A stretch of DNA of 64,000 nt from the NCBI GenBank assembly GCA_013178305.1, contig JABLXB010000002.1, positions 62,001-126,000 of the forward strand. The letters are read 5' to 3'. The position numbers and the translations under genes are program-made. Source of the stretch: Bacillota bacterium (GTDB lineage Bacteria > Bacillota > Sulfobacillia > JABLXB01). The notes beneath the pieces were generated by a model, which saw nothing but the letters and a program-made list of their open reading frames with translations, was not told where the DNA came from and did no database searches. This document shows positions 34,089 to 42,999 of the stretch, one piece after another; the stretch's first letter is position 1; every line of letters starts with the position of its first letter.

Positions 34089-34275
34089 TGTGATCTCTCT
34101 TCTCAACAAACCCCGTTGTCGGCTACGCATCACCGTCCTTTGAACGTGCGCGCGCAGGACCCTGTCGCGCCGCGCGTGTTGGACTAGTAATGATATTTTA
34201 CCACACAAATGGCTCGTCTGGAAACCATGACGCAGCCCTCGAGAGATGTGTTCCCTGAGGTGGTCGTGCTGGAAT

Positions 34276-35193
34276 TCAATTGGAAACCCGCGGCGCGGGC
34301 AATTCCCAGTTGGCTTTGAGGTACTCGTGGACCCGCCGGGACAAGGCGGATATGACGTCGCAGGCAGCGTCCACGGATGGGACGTCTTTAGACATAACGG
34401 CGAGGACGTAATTGATCTCACCATCCCAGACGATCCCCACGTCGTTCACGGACCCGGGCCACGTTCCGATCTTGTTGGCCACCTTGACCTGGGGCGGCAG
34501 GCCGGCGGCTATCCTGTCCTTGTGCTCCGTCTCGATGAAGTACCCGAGGAGTTCATCGCCGAGTTCTCCCCCGTCCTGCGAGAAGCGCCAGAGTCGTTCC
34601 GCAAACAGCCCGAGGTCGGCGGGGCTGGACACATTGGATTCGACGGGGAGCACGGCCGCCCCGGATCGCGTCTGGTATTCGAGGAACCTGTCCTTCCCAA
34701 GGCGACGGACAAGCATGTTGCCGGCCACGTTGTCGCTTTTCACAACGGCCAGTTCGGCCAGCTTCCGCAGGCTGAATTGAGAACCGTACCTGTATCCCAC
34801 GATTATCCCCGTCCCGAGCTCGCGGTCTTCGCGGGTGTACTCTACCTTCTCTTCGAGGTCTATCTCGCCGGAGGCGGCCATCTCGTAGAGCATCAGCACG
34901 AGCGGCATCTTGTAGCAGCTCGCGGCGAAGAACGCCTCCGAGGAGCGGATATCCACGACCTGACTGGTCCCCAGCAGCTTGAAGTACACTCCGTACGTCC
35001 CCTTTGCAGAGCCGATGGCGTCCAGGATCTCCGACTTGAGGCGCGCGGTATCGATCTCCGGGAGCGCAGGCTGCGGCTCCCGCGGCGCGGCCGCAGGCGT
35101 GTGTCCGTACACCTTTACGAACACCACCAGCAGCACCGCGATGGCCCCAAGACAAATCGCGAGCCTGGCGTGGCGGGATGCCTCTCTCGTCAC
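34276..35193 (-). CDS. class A beta-lactamase-like serine hydrolase
   Basis: A roughly 305-residue exported protein with an N-terminal membrane anchor (LAICLGAIAVLLVVFVKV, about residues 12-29) and a penicillin-binding fold. The SxxK motif is in AASCYKMP, the SDN motif is exact (VKSDNVAGN), and the KTG position reads KIG (VANKIGTWPG). The fold is that of class A beta-lactamases and LD-carboxypeptidase-like enzymes; whether it destroys beta-lactams or acts on cell wall is unclear, and the altered KTG makes a lactamase less certain. The GTG at 35193 has AGGCGGGG upstream; a longer frame is unlikely. A short distance from the c-di-AMP riboswitch, but in a separate unit. Confidence 0.86.
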   Translation of the reverse strand: MTREASRHARLAICLGAIAVLLVVFVKVYGHTPAAAPREPQPALPEIDTARLKSEILDAIGSAKGTYGVYFKLLGTSQVVDIRSSEAFFAASCYKMPLVLMLYEMAASGEIDLEEKVEYTREDRELGTGIIVGYRYGSQFSLRKLAELAVVKSDNVAGNMLVRRLGKDRFLEYQTRSGAAVLPVESNVSSPADLGLFAERLWRFSQDGGELGDELLGYFIETEHKDRIAAGLPPQVKVANKIGTWPGSVNDVGIVWDGEINYVLAVMSKDVPSVDAACDVISALSRRVHEYLKANWELPAPRVSN

Positions 35194-35514
35194 TTGTTGA
35201 CCCCGCCTGCCTTGATGGCGCAGTTCACGCCGGCCACCCGGTGAGCCACGGCGGCCCGCACTCCGGCCGCGGTTGAGTTCGGTATAGGTCAGGTGGTATC
35301 TTGTGCCGGAGTCCATGGTCGCGGCGCTTGCACCTCCCGATACTTGTTTCAATGTCCACACAGCGTTTTCCTACCCGTATTCCCCACGGAAGGTGGCCGC
35401 GCCCAAGTCCTCGAATAGCCGGATCGGTATCCGGCGCCGGGGCATCGTTGCGTGGCGGGTGGCAATGATGAAGATCGCGGGTGCATGCAAAGGGCGCGCA
35501 AGGAGATGGTAGGA
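35194..35514. other. 321-base gap between the serine hydrolase and nitrilase genes
   Basis: Divergent upstream region of the two flanking genes. It contains a small palindromic hairpin GCCGGAT-CGGT-ATCCGGC at about 35413-35430 and no recognised promoter, riboswitch or small gene. Confidence 0.5.
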
Positions 35515-36306
35515 ATGGAGTCTCTCAACGTGATCGCCATACAGGTCGGTTGCGGCCCCGACAGGCGCGACAACCTGGCGCGAGCCCTCTCACTTCTGCG
35601 GCGCGCGCTCCAGCATTACCGGCGCGTGGATGCGGTCGTCCTCCCCGAACTCTTCTACGTGATGCCTGAGGACCTTGCGGACAATGACGCTGCGGCCGAA
35701 CTCGCGGCCGGCCTGTCGAAGGCTGCCTCCGAGAACGGCGTGTGGATCGTGGGTGGAACCGTGCCGCAACGGGTCGCGGGGGGAAAGACCAGGAACTACT
35801 GCATGGTGTTCGATCCGCACGGTTCAAACGTCGCAGGCTACTGCAAGACCCACCTGTTCGACGCCCTCGACTATGCCGAATCGGAGACGACCGAGCCGGG
35901 GGAAGGGCTGATCACCTTCGACATCGGCGAGGTCAAGGCCGGAGTCATCGTCTGCTACGAGCTGCGATTCCCCGAGATCATAAGGACGCTCACGCTGAAG
36001 GGAATCAGGGTGCTGTTCGTGCCTTCGGCGTTCATGTCCCCCCGCCACGATCACTGGGACACCCTGATACGCTCGGCGGCGCTGCAAAACCAGATCTACG
36101 TCGTAGCGGCCAACCAGCTGGGAAGGTACGGCAAGCATGTCTTCTTCGGCCGAAGCATGGTTGCGGATCCCTGGGGCATCGTGGTGGCGCAGGCGTCCGA
36201 TCACGAGACGTTCGTGGGGGCTGCGCTGGATTTCGACTACCAGGACTCGGTACGCTCGCGGCTTCCGGTGTTCAAGCACCGCCGCCCCGACCTGTATTCA
36301 GTATAG
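35515..36306 (+). CDS. nitrilase-family carbon-nitrogen hydrolase
   Basis: A roughly 263-residue nitrilase superfamily enzyme. The catalytic Glu-Lys-Cys triad is visible: LPELFY (Glu), YCKTHLFD (Lys) and VIVCYELRFPE (Cys). Such enzymes cleave amides or nitriles, for example omega-amidase. The ATG at 35515 follows AAGGAG by about eight bases and is preferred over earlier in-frame starts. Cytoplasmic. Its substrate cannot be named from sequence. Confidence 0.93.
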   Translation: MESLNVIAIQVGCGPDRRDNLARALSLLRRALQHYRRVDAVVLPELFYVMPEDLADNDAAAELAAGLSKAASENGVWIVGGTVPQRVAGGKTRNYCMVFDPHGSNVAGYCKTHLFDALDYAESETTEPGEGLITFDIGEVKAGVIVCYELRFPEIIRTLTLKGIRVLFVPSAFMSPRHDHWDTLIRSAALQNQIYVVAANQLGRYGKHVFFGRSMVADPWGIVVAQASDHETFVGAALDFDYQDSVRSRLPVFKHRRPDLYSV

Positions 36307-36331
36307 GTTGGGTGCGTCCTCACGCCAGGGG

Positions 36332-37126
36332 TTAGCGTGCGAGCGAGCCGATCAGCGCTTTGACCGCTATTCCAGTGCCAAGCGCGATGAGGGCGCTCGT
36401 GAGGGTACCTATGAGGTAGTACTCCGCGAAGTTCTGCTTCTCCATCTCCCTGAGCCTGGAGAGGGACTTGGCAGCAATCACAAACCCTATTGAGGATATT
36501 GAATTGGCCAGTACCAGAGTCAGTAGGATTGCCCGTTCCAGCACCCCGATGTAGGCACCCGACCGGACTGTGACATCCCCCGCGCTATCCGTCAAGGGCT
36601 TGTTCAGTACACCGGATGCATCCAGCACCTTCCGCACGAGAATGGCCCCTCCGAACACCGCCAATACGTAAGCAGTCGCCATTAACAGGACGGTGTCAGC
36701 CTTGTGTGAGAGGAAGACCTGAACGCCTCGGGGGACGGCCATAGACCAGATCTTTTGATAGGCGCTCACGATCCCCGGGTTGACAGGCGGGTCAAGGAGG
36801 TTTGCGGGTATCGTTATCGTCGCAATGTGTAGTGCCTGGTCACAGGCGAGTGATACAACAACACCACCCACCCCAACGTGCCGTGCCGTCAGGCCCACGC
36901 GTACGAGAAAGTCAACAGTCACGTGTAACGCCGCCACAATTAATGAGTATATCAAGCCAGGCAGCGCGTAGGCGTGAGTGGCGACGAACGTACACACCAG
37001 GACGTGAATCCCGTGCCTGATGTAAGCGTACTGACTGCGGCCATCTTTGCCACGGGCTATCTCGTCAGACTGCAACACGAAGTCGGCTACGCTGTGAGCA
37101 AGGTATCCCAGCAATGCCAACGTCAT
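36332..37126 (-). CDS. DUF3307-type membrane protein
   Basis: A 264-residue protein with five to six membrane segments matching DUF3307 proteins (N-terminal LAHSVADFVLQSDEIARGKDGRSQYA; shown by its core HSVADFVLQSD, with RHGIHVLVCTFVATH). Its start overlaps the satD stop (ATGA), so the two are coupled. The family is of unknown function and is often next to SatD genes. A 50-nt hairpin shared with the satD leader lies 14 bases before its start codon. Confidence 0.82.
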   Translation of the reverse strand: MTLALLGYLAHSVADFVLQSDEIARGKDGRSQYAYIRHGIHVLVCTFVATHAYALPGLIYSLIVAALHVTVDFLVRVGLTARHVGVGGVVVSLACDQALHIATITIPANLLDPPVNPGIVSAYQKIWSMAVPRGVQVFLSHKADTVLLMATAYVLAVFGGAILVRKVLDASGVLNKPLTDSAGDVTVRSGAYIGVLERAILLTLVLANSISSIGFVIAAKSLSRLREMEKQNFAEYYLIGTLTSALIALGTGIAVKALIGSLAR

Positions 37127-37803
37127 TTGGGCACCTCACATTTCACCCTCCACAGGGCGAAATGGTCGTTTTCGCCCATAGGAGGGCAAACGCACGCAAG
37201 CTGCTCGCCGAGGGCCCTGAGCGCGACTTCCGCCTGCTTGATCGTCTCCCATCTGGCCGCTCTACATCGTTTCGCTATGCTTGTCAGACCGACGCCCAGG
37301 AGTTCGGCGGCCTTCTTGTATGTGCCCTCAGTATCGTAGGCTTGTACGGCTTCCCATTGGCCGTCGGTCCATCTTCCCTGTATGGCGTCAACAAGGGACC
37401 ACATCGCACTGGCTATTAGATCAAACGTCTCGTTGCCCGACTTGACAGCCGTGCCCGAACCGCGGGAATTCAGGCAAGTCTCCAGGGCCTCCCTCGCCAA
37501 GATGAACGGCGGGCCGCTGAGGTCCCAAGGGCTCGAGGCAGATGGAACGTCGTCTAGCAGCCCGATACCGAGCCCTACACGTATCTTGGCTGGTCTCAGA
37601 ACATACCTTAACCGCCTGACAAGGCCAGGATTCTGTAGCCATCCCTCTGTCACAGCCTGGATCTCGTCCCCTCGAGAAAGCTCGAAAGGCGTGAGAAGAC
37701 TTGAGCTTCTCATGCCAGACACCTTCCGCTTCCACGTATCCATCTGCCCTGTGAGGTTCCGCGACCCTATTACGTCTGCGGTGATGACAGTGACTCTCCG
37801 CAT
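37123..37803 (-). CDS. SatD family protein
   Basis: A 226-residue SatD family protein. The N-terminal VTVITADVIGSRNLTG (core ITADVIGSR) is the family signature; residues about 160-200 look like a helix-turn-helix (KKAAELLGVGLTSIAKRC), so DNA or RNA binding is possible. SatD was described in Streptococcus mutans as part of an acid-tolerance locus, but its biochemistry is not known. It is co-transcribed with the DUF3307 gene. A repeated 50-nt hairpin lies immediately before its start codon and again within its last codons, so it may regulate itself and its partner. Confidence 0.82.
   Translation of the reverse strand: MRRVTVITADVIGSRNLTGQMDTWKRKVSGMRSSSLLTPFELSRGDEIQAVTEGWLQNPGLVRRLRYVLRPAKIRVGLGIGLLDDVPSASSPWDLSGPPFILAREALETCLNSRGSGTAVKSGNETFDLIASAMWSLVDAIQGRWTDGQWEAVQAYDTEGTYKKAAELLGVGLTSIAKRCRAARWETIKQAEVALRALGEQLACVCPPMGENDHFALWRVKCEVPK
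37141..37190 (-). repeat. 50-nt hairpin repeat A, before the DUF3307 start
   Basis: On the minus strand this element forms an outer CCCTCC/GGAGGG helix, a 3-by-3 internal loop (TAT/TGT), and a perfect inner GGGCGAAA/TTTCGCCC helix around the loop ACGACCA. It lies in the last codons of satD and ends 14 bases before the DUF3307 ATG. It matches repeat B at 34 of 50 positions. Confidence 0.75.
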
Positions 37804-37814
37804 GGCAGTCTCCC

Positions 37815-37864
37815 TTTTGCCCTCCTACGGGCGAAACCGTCAAGTTCACCCTTGGATGGGCTAA
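37815..37864 (-). repeat. 50-nt hairpin repeat B, before the satD start
   Basis: The same architecture as repeat A, with GGGTGAA/TTCGCCC (one G-T pair) as the inner helix and GCCC/GGGC as the outer helix. It ends 11 bases before the satD ATG, with GGGAGA between. The changes relative to A preserve pairing, which suggests a functional RNA or operator. Confidence 0.75.
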
Positions 37865-37984
37865 TTGGGGATTCTGCGGTAGCCGCCGTATTCCCTTTCC
37901 GCTGGATGCCCTTTCCTCTGACCTTCCGCGCTGTCCCCACATATTGTGTCACTGCAACAAGGGGGATGAGGAGGCTTAACAGTC

Positions 37985-39160
37985 ATGTTTGTGAACCGTC
38001 AACCAGGCGGCCGGGCGCGGGGCCGTGCGGCGTCAACCCACGGTCTCCGTCCGCTGTTCGCCACCGCCCTGCTGCTGGTCATCCTCGCGGTGTCACTGGT
38101 CCTGCCGGGGTGCGTCCGGGCGCCCGAGCCGCCCAGGGAAGCGCCCAAACCTGCTCAACCGGCGCAGCCACAGCCGCAGAGGCCCAAATGGTGGGGCGGC
38201 GTGGAACCGCTATCGCCCGCCGTGAAAGTGAGAGCCGGCCTCAAGGGCGTCCCGTCGGACGGCGGTGTGCTCATCGCCAAGGACCGCGGATACTTCCAGG
38301 ACATGGGCCTGGACGTCGAGATCCTCAACTTCAACTCCGGGCAGGAGATCATCAACCCCATGGCCGCGGGTCACCTCGACGTCGGCCTCGCCGTTACGGA
38401 CGCCGCCCTGTTCAACGCGATCCTTCGAGGGCTGCCGATCAAGATCGTCGCCGACAAGGGAACTAACATCCCGAAACGCCCCTATTACCACCTCGTGGTC
38501 AGAAAAGACCTGCAGGACAAGATCAAGGACTACAAGGACCTCAATGGCAGGAAGCTGGCTGTCGTCGGCACGGGGTCCCTGGACGAGATCTGCCTCGACA
38601 GGGTGCTGAAGAAGGGCGGCATGAGCACGAAGGGCAACGACATCGATCTGGTCGTCATAAAGGCTTTCCCCGACATGCTTGCCGCCATGGCCAACAAGTC
38701 CATAGACGGCGCAATGCTCATCGAGCCGTTCATAGTGAACGGCGTGGAGAAGGACATCTGCGTCCGGTGGAAAGACCCCTCGGAGTACGAGCCCGACGCG
38801 CAGATCGCCATCGTGATATACGGCCCCAGCATGACGTCGAAGCCGGAGGTGGCGAAGCGGTTCATGATGGCGTACCTGAAGGCTCTCCGCGACTATAACG
38901 ACGCCTTCATCAAGAACAAGGGCGTTGACGCAATGATAGACACGTTGTGCAGGGTGTCGCTCACGAAGGACCCCGCGCTCTATCGCAAGATGAACCCCGC
39001 CGGGTTGAATCCCAACGGCTACGTGAAGGTCTCGGGGATCGACGCCGACCTCGCCTGGTACAAGGACCGCGGGCTGCTCAAGGGTGAGATCAAGGCCGCC
39101 GACGTGGTCGACCACCAGTACGTCGAGTTCGCGCTCAAGGCCATGGGCAAATACGAGTGA
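37985..39160 (+). CDS. NitT/TauT-type ABC transporter substrate-binding lipoprotein
   Basis: A 391-residue NMT1/SsuA-like binding protein with a lipobox (LVLPGCVRA). The binding-domain segments KDRGYFQDMGLDVEI and HLDVGLAVTDAALFNAIL (core DVGLAVTDAA) match the family. Substrates in this family are sulfonates, nitrate, thiamine precursors or similar. It is the first gene of a three-gene operon with a permease and ATPase. GAGGAGG lies about ten bases before the ATG. Confidence 0.94.
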   Translation: MFVNRQPGGRARGRAASTHGLRPLFATALLLVILAVSLVLPGCVRAPEPPREAPKPAQPAQPQPQRPKWWGGVEPLSPAVKVRAGLKGVPSDGGVLIAKDRGYFQDMGLDVEILNFNSGQEIINPMAAGHLDVGLAVTDAALFNAILRGLPIKIVADKGTNIPKRPYYHLVVRKDLQDKIKDYKDLNGRKLAVVGTGSLDEICLDRVLKKGGMSTKGNDIDLVVIKAFPDMLAAMANKSIDGAMLIEPFIVNGVEKDICVRWKDPSEYEPDAQIAIVIYGPSMTSKPEVAKRFMMAYLKALRDYNDAFIKNKGVDAMIDTLCRVSLTKDPALYRKMNPAGLNPNGYVKVSGIDADLAWYKDRGLLKGEIKAADVVDHQYVEFALKAMGKYE

Positions 39161-39187
39161 ACCGGGCGCAGGCGTGAGGAGGGGGTA

Positions 39188-39952
39188 ATGTTGAGGCAGC
39201 GGGGCAGTCCGGTGTATCCGGTACTCTCGAGATTCTCCCCCCTCCTTCTCCTGGCCGCTTGGGAGGCCGCGTCGAGGGCGGGCCTCCTCGACCAGCGCTT
39301 CTTCTCCGCGCCGTCCAGGATAGCGGCCTCGTTCGGCGAACTCCTGGCGTCGGGCGAGCTGGTGCTCAATTGCGCGGTCAGCCTCTGGCGGATCGCTGCG
39401 GGGTTCCTCCTCGGCGCAGTGCCCGGCGTCGCGGTCGGGTTGACAATGGGCCTGTTCCCCGTGGTCAGGGCGTTCCTCGAGCCATCCATGGCGGCCGTCT
39501 TCCCTATTCCGAAACTCGCCATACTACCACTCATCCTGCTCATATTCGGCATCGGCGAAGCCTCAAAGATCGTGATCATCGCCATCGGCGTGTTCTTCCT
39601 CGTGATGTTCAACAGCATGGCGGGCGTGGTGAACATCGACCGCATCTACCTCGACGTGGCGCGGAATCACGGGGCCGGCAGGAAGGACTTTTACTTCACG
39701 GTCGCGCTCCCGGGCGCCCTGCCGATGGTGTTCACCGGGTTCAAACTGGGAATGGGCACCGCTCTCCTCCTGATAGTCGCGGCCGAGTTCGTGGGCGCGC
39801 GATCCGGGGTGGGCTTCATGATCTGGGAGTCGTGGGACATGTTCGACATAGAGCGGATGTTCGCGGGGCTGATCACCGTGTCCGGCATTGGATACGTCAC
39901 GTCCGCCTGCCTGGACCGGCTTGAAAGGTTGGTCATCCCGTGGAAAGCATGA
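39188..39952 (+). CDS. NitT/TauT-type ABC transporter permease
   Basis: A 254-residue permease with six membrane segments and the typical EAA-like loop (VARNHGAGRKDFYFTVALPGALP; core GAGRKDFYFTVALP). GAGGAGGGGG precedes the ATG. The gene overlaps the ATPase gene by four bases. Confidence 0.95.
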   Translation: MLRQRGSPVYPVLSRFSPLLLLAAWEAASRAGLLDQRFFSAPSRIAASFGELLASGELVLNCAVSLWRIAAGFLLGAVPGVAVGLTMGLFPVVRAFLEPSMAAVFPIPKLAILPLILLIFGIGEASKIVIIAIGVFFLVMFNSMAGVVNIDRIYLDVARNHGAGRKDFYFTVALPGALPMVFTGFKLGMGTALLLIVAAEFVGARSGVGFMIWESWDMFDIERMFAGLITVSGIGYVTSACLDRLERLVIPWKA

Positions 39953-40782
39953 TCCTCGTCGACCGCGTGACCAAGGTGTTCGAGTCGAGGGCCGGCGCCA
40001 GGAGGGTCCTGGCCCTCGACGGCATCTCCCTTGCGGTGCCGCCGGGCCAGTTCCTGTGCGTGGTGGGGCCGTCGGGGTGCGGCAAGAGCACCCTTCTCAG
40101 GATCCTCGCGGGCCTGGAACACCAGTCCTCGGGAACTGTGCGTGTATTCGCCGGGGGCAACGGCCGGACGGCCAACACGATGGTGTTCCAGGAACAGTCG
40201 GTCTTCCCGTGGATGACCGTGCTGGACAACGTCGCATACGGTCTGATGACACGCGGCGTCCCGAAGGCCCAGAGGGAGCGGGCCGCACGTGAATTCATAG
40301 CGAGGATGGGGCTCTCACGGTTCGCCGGCGCTTACCCGCACCAGCTCTCGGGTGGCATGAAGCAGCGGGTGAGCGTGGCCCGCGCGTTCGTCACCGACCC
40401 TGAGATACTCCTCATGGACGAACCATTCGGGCTGCTGGACGAGCAGAACCGCCTGCTCCTGCAGGAAGAACTACTCCGGATATGGGAGGGAACCAGCAAG
40501 ACCGTGGTGTTCGTGACCCACAGCGTGGATGAGGCGATCTCCCTGGGAGACCGGCTGGTGGTGATGACCGCCCAGCCGGGGAAGATAAAGGCCGACCTCG
40601 ACGTGGACCTGCCGCGCCCGCGCGAGCTCGCAGCGCTGAGGGGTAGCCGGAGGTTCGCCGAGCTGTTCGCGTACGTGTGGGGGCTGCTGAAAGAGGAGGT
40701 CACGCGCGGCGATGGAGCAGCGGGGCCGCCCCCTGCTGGAGCGGCCCGTTCCAGCACTAGTCTAGAACCGTCACCTTCGTGA
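39949..40782 (+). CDS. NitT/TauT-type ABC transporter ATP-binding protein
   Basis: A roughly 277-residue ATPase. Walker A GPSGCGKST, the Q-loop, signature LSGGMKQRVSVARA and Walker B ILLMDEPFGLLDE are clear; TAQPGKIKADLDVDLPRPR is the SsuB/TauB family C-terminus. The ATG at 39949 overlaps the permease stop (ATGA). It overlaps the tail of the opposing SLH gene by 26 bases. Confidence 0.95.
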   Translation: MILVDRVTKVFESRAGARRVLALDGISLAVPPGQFLCVVGPSGCGKSTLLRILAGLEHQSSGTVRVFAGGNGRTANTMVFQEQSVFPWMTVLDNVAYGLMTRGVPKAQRERAAREFIARMGLSRFAGAYPHQLSGGMKQRVSVARAFVTDPEILLMDEPFGLLDEQNRLLLQEELLRIWEGTSKTVVFVTHSVDEAISLGDRLVVMTAQPGKIKADLDVDLPRPRELAALRGSRRFAELFAYVWGLLKEEVTRGDGAAGPPPAGAARSSTSLEPSPS

Positions 40783-42763
40783 CGACGTCCCCGGCGAGGC
40801 GAACCACCACACTGGCGCCCTGCTTGAGATCACGCGGTGTCAGTGACTTCGACCCTTCCTTTATGATAACGTTGGGTATCATGGAGTACGTCGTCGTCCC
40901 TGCTGATGTCTTGAGACGGAGCCTGTAGTAGCCGTCGTCGAGGACAACCGAGGCCACCTGACCGAGGACGTCGGACGTCGTTCTCTGTTTGATGGTCACC
41001 TTGCGAACCTTCGAACTCGAGACTCTCAGCGAAACCTGGTCACCCACAACGACGTCCTCGATCTCGAGGGGCAGCCCTTCAAACTCGACGCTTACGGTTG
41101 TGTATAGTTCGAGAGTCTTGCTGGATCCATTCGAAGTCTTGATCGTGATCTTGCGCGTCGAGGTGTCGAGGCTGAGGCGGGTGACCTCGCCGGTGTAGTC
41201 GCTCGATGACACGCTGCCGGCCTCTATCCGGACGGCCTCCCAATCCTGCATCCCTATCTCGACCTCGTCGTCTTCCCGCAGGGAATTGAGGCTCACGGAT
41301 TCGCCATTACGTTTGATGCTGGCGTTCTCGCTGACGATGATCGCTTTCGTTGAGCCGTCACCGGTCTCAACTATCAGGCTGTACCTGTCCGACCGGACCG
41401 ACAGGATCGTCCCCGTGATGACCTCATCCTCCGAGATAGCTTCTGCCAGGATGCCGAACGTGACCTTGACTACCTCCCCCGAAACGATCTCGAGGGTTAC
41501 CCTGTCACCAGCGCGAATGTCCTCAACCCACGATTCCCTGCCCGAGGTGAGTCGCACCCTGCAATCGTCGGCGATCCTGTACGTGCGGGTCCGTCCGTCA
41601 TTGTCGCGCATGGTGATCTCGCGGTAATTCTTGAGCTGGATCGATTTCACCGTGCCTGCGACCAGTTGAGAGGCATTGGAGTCATCATCAACATCTTCAC
41701 CAACATCTTCATCTTCGTCCTCGTCTACGTCCTCGCGGTCGTCATTCTCTTCAGTATAGTCATCGATTTCCGTCGAGCCGGGCCAGCCGGCGATGTCGCC
41801 CGTACTCGCGTCAATGACGCTGGCCTCGTCGTCGCCCGATTTCAGTACCACGACCCTGTATCCCGAGCGCAAATTACCGAGTGCAGCATATTTGTCGTCA
41901 ACGAGGATCAGCGCGAGAGGCGACACGTTAAGCGTGGTACTGCCACTGAACACCTCGTCCTCGTCGGCGTCCTTCCGGTTCCCGGACCACCACTCGCGGT
42001 CGTAGAGCCTGATGGACATCTTCTGCTTGTCGGTGTCGACCGAGGATATGACGCCCCTCAGTTCGGACGACGCCCTTGGCGCCATCCACTCGTCGCACCT
42101 GTCGAGAATCACGGCCAGTTCACCCCTGGTCACGGAGTAGTTCGGCCTGAAATTGTTGTCCGACCCGGTCATGATGCCCTTGTCCCGCATCACCGCGACA
42201 TAGCCGACCTTGTTCGCGGGTATCAGGTACTCGTCGCGGTAGCCGAGCGTAGCCGACATCTTCGCCAGCGCCGCTGACTCCAGGCCCATCGCTCGCGTGA
42301 ATACCTCAGCGGTCCACAACCTCGTCGCCAGCTTGTCGGGCTGGAACCTGTCGGATGAGGATCGGAGGATACCGTGGTTCAGCGCCGCCGACAGGTACCC
42401 GGCCGCCCACGAGTAGCTCGACCTGATGAACGCCTCGTCGGCGAACGGCAACGAGCTGCCCGACCGGGACTCAGCCTCGTCATCCGCGTCGATGAGCTTC
42501 ACGGCAGCCGCGATGAGGTCGACGCGGGATACCGAGGCGTTCGGTTTGTACCGGCCGTCGGAGTACCCCGATATGAGACCCTTCGCCTTCATCTTGGCCA
42601 TGTAACCGACCGCCCACGGGGCTTCGTCCTCGTCCAGGAACATCTTCTTGAGCCATCCCGGCCCCCACACGTCCCTCGAAGCCCCCGCCCGGCCGGAGGG
42701 TACGAGCGCGCCGGCGGCCAGCACGCCTACCAGCGCCACGGCTGCGAGAATACGAGTTCTCAC
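40757..42763 (-). CDS. SLH-domain surface protein
   Basis: A roughly 668-residue exported protein. A signal peptide (about residues 1-33) is followed by three SLH repeats (about residues 38-215; SGYSDGRYKPNASVSR and GSDNNFRPNYSVTRGELA are diagnostic) that anchor it to secondary cell-wall polymers. Next come a highly acidic linker near residue 330 (runs of Asp and Glu) and repeated small beta domains (several VTGTI..., VVGDQVSLRV segments) that resemble OB-like DUF5666 modules. The GTG at 42763 follows AGGAGGG; the larger frame upstream is unsupported. It ends convergent with the ABC ATPase gene. Confidence 0.93.
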   Translation of the reverse strand: MRTRILAAVALVGVLAAGALVPSGRAGASRDVWGPGWLKKMFLDEDEAPWAVGYMAKMKAKGLISGYSDGRYKPNASVSRVDLIAAAVKLIDADDEAESRSGSSLPFADEAFIRSSYSWAAGYLSAALNHGILRSSSDRFQPDKLATRLWTAEVFTRAMGLESAALAKMSATLGYRDEYLIPANKVGYVAVMRDKGIMTGSDNNFRPNYSVTRGELAVILDRCDEWMAPRASSELRGVISSVDTDKQKMSIRLYDREWWSGNRKDADEDEVFSGSTTLNVSPLALILVDDKYAALGNLRSGYRVVVLKSGDDEASVIDASTGDIAGWPGSTEIDDYTEENDDREDVDEDEDEDVGEDVDDDSNASQLVAGTVKSIQLKNYREITMRDNDGRTRTYRIADDCRVRLTSGRESWVEDIRAGDRVTLEIVSGEVVKVTFGILAEAISEDEVITGTILSVRSDRYSLIVETGDGSTKAIIVSENASIKRNGESVSLNSLREDDEVEIGMQDWEAVRIEAGSVSSSDYTGEVTRLSLDTSTRKITIKTSNGSSKTLELYTTVSVEFEGLPLEIEDVVVGDQVSLRVSSSKVRKVTIKQRTTSDVLGQVASVVLDDGYYRLRLKTSAGTTTYSMIPNVIIKEGSKSLTPRDLKQGASVVVRLAGDVVTKVTVLD

Positions 42764-42934
42764 GGACAACCCTCCTGTCGAAACGCTTGAACTCGGCGTT
42801 CTGCGAAACGCGCCCACGCCGACATTCTTCGCCCGGCCAGAACATTCTCCTCTTCCCCGGCTATCGCCTGGCGCTACATCCAGCCTCTGACAGTGATAGG
42901 GACGTTGCCCGTGGCGAATTGTTCCGAAAAACGT

Positions 42935-42969
42935 CGAGGACAGGCGGTCGAAAACACCGCCTGTCCTCG
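42935..42969 (-). terminator. terminator of the CAP-domain gene
   Basis: A perfect 14-bp stem CGAGGACAGGCGGT/ACCGCCTGTCCTCG with a seven-base loop, followed on the minus strand by ACGTTTTTCGG. It ends the CAP-domain transcript and separates it from the SLH gene. Confidence 0.88.
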
Positions 42970-42999
42970 GGCTTCGTTTCATGGCCCCAATCCCTGGAC

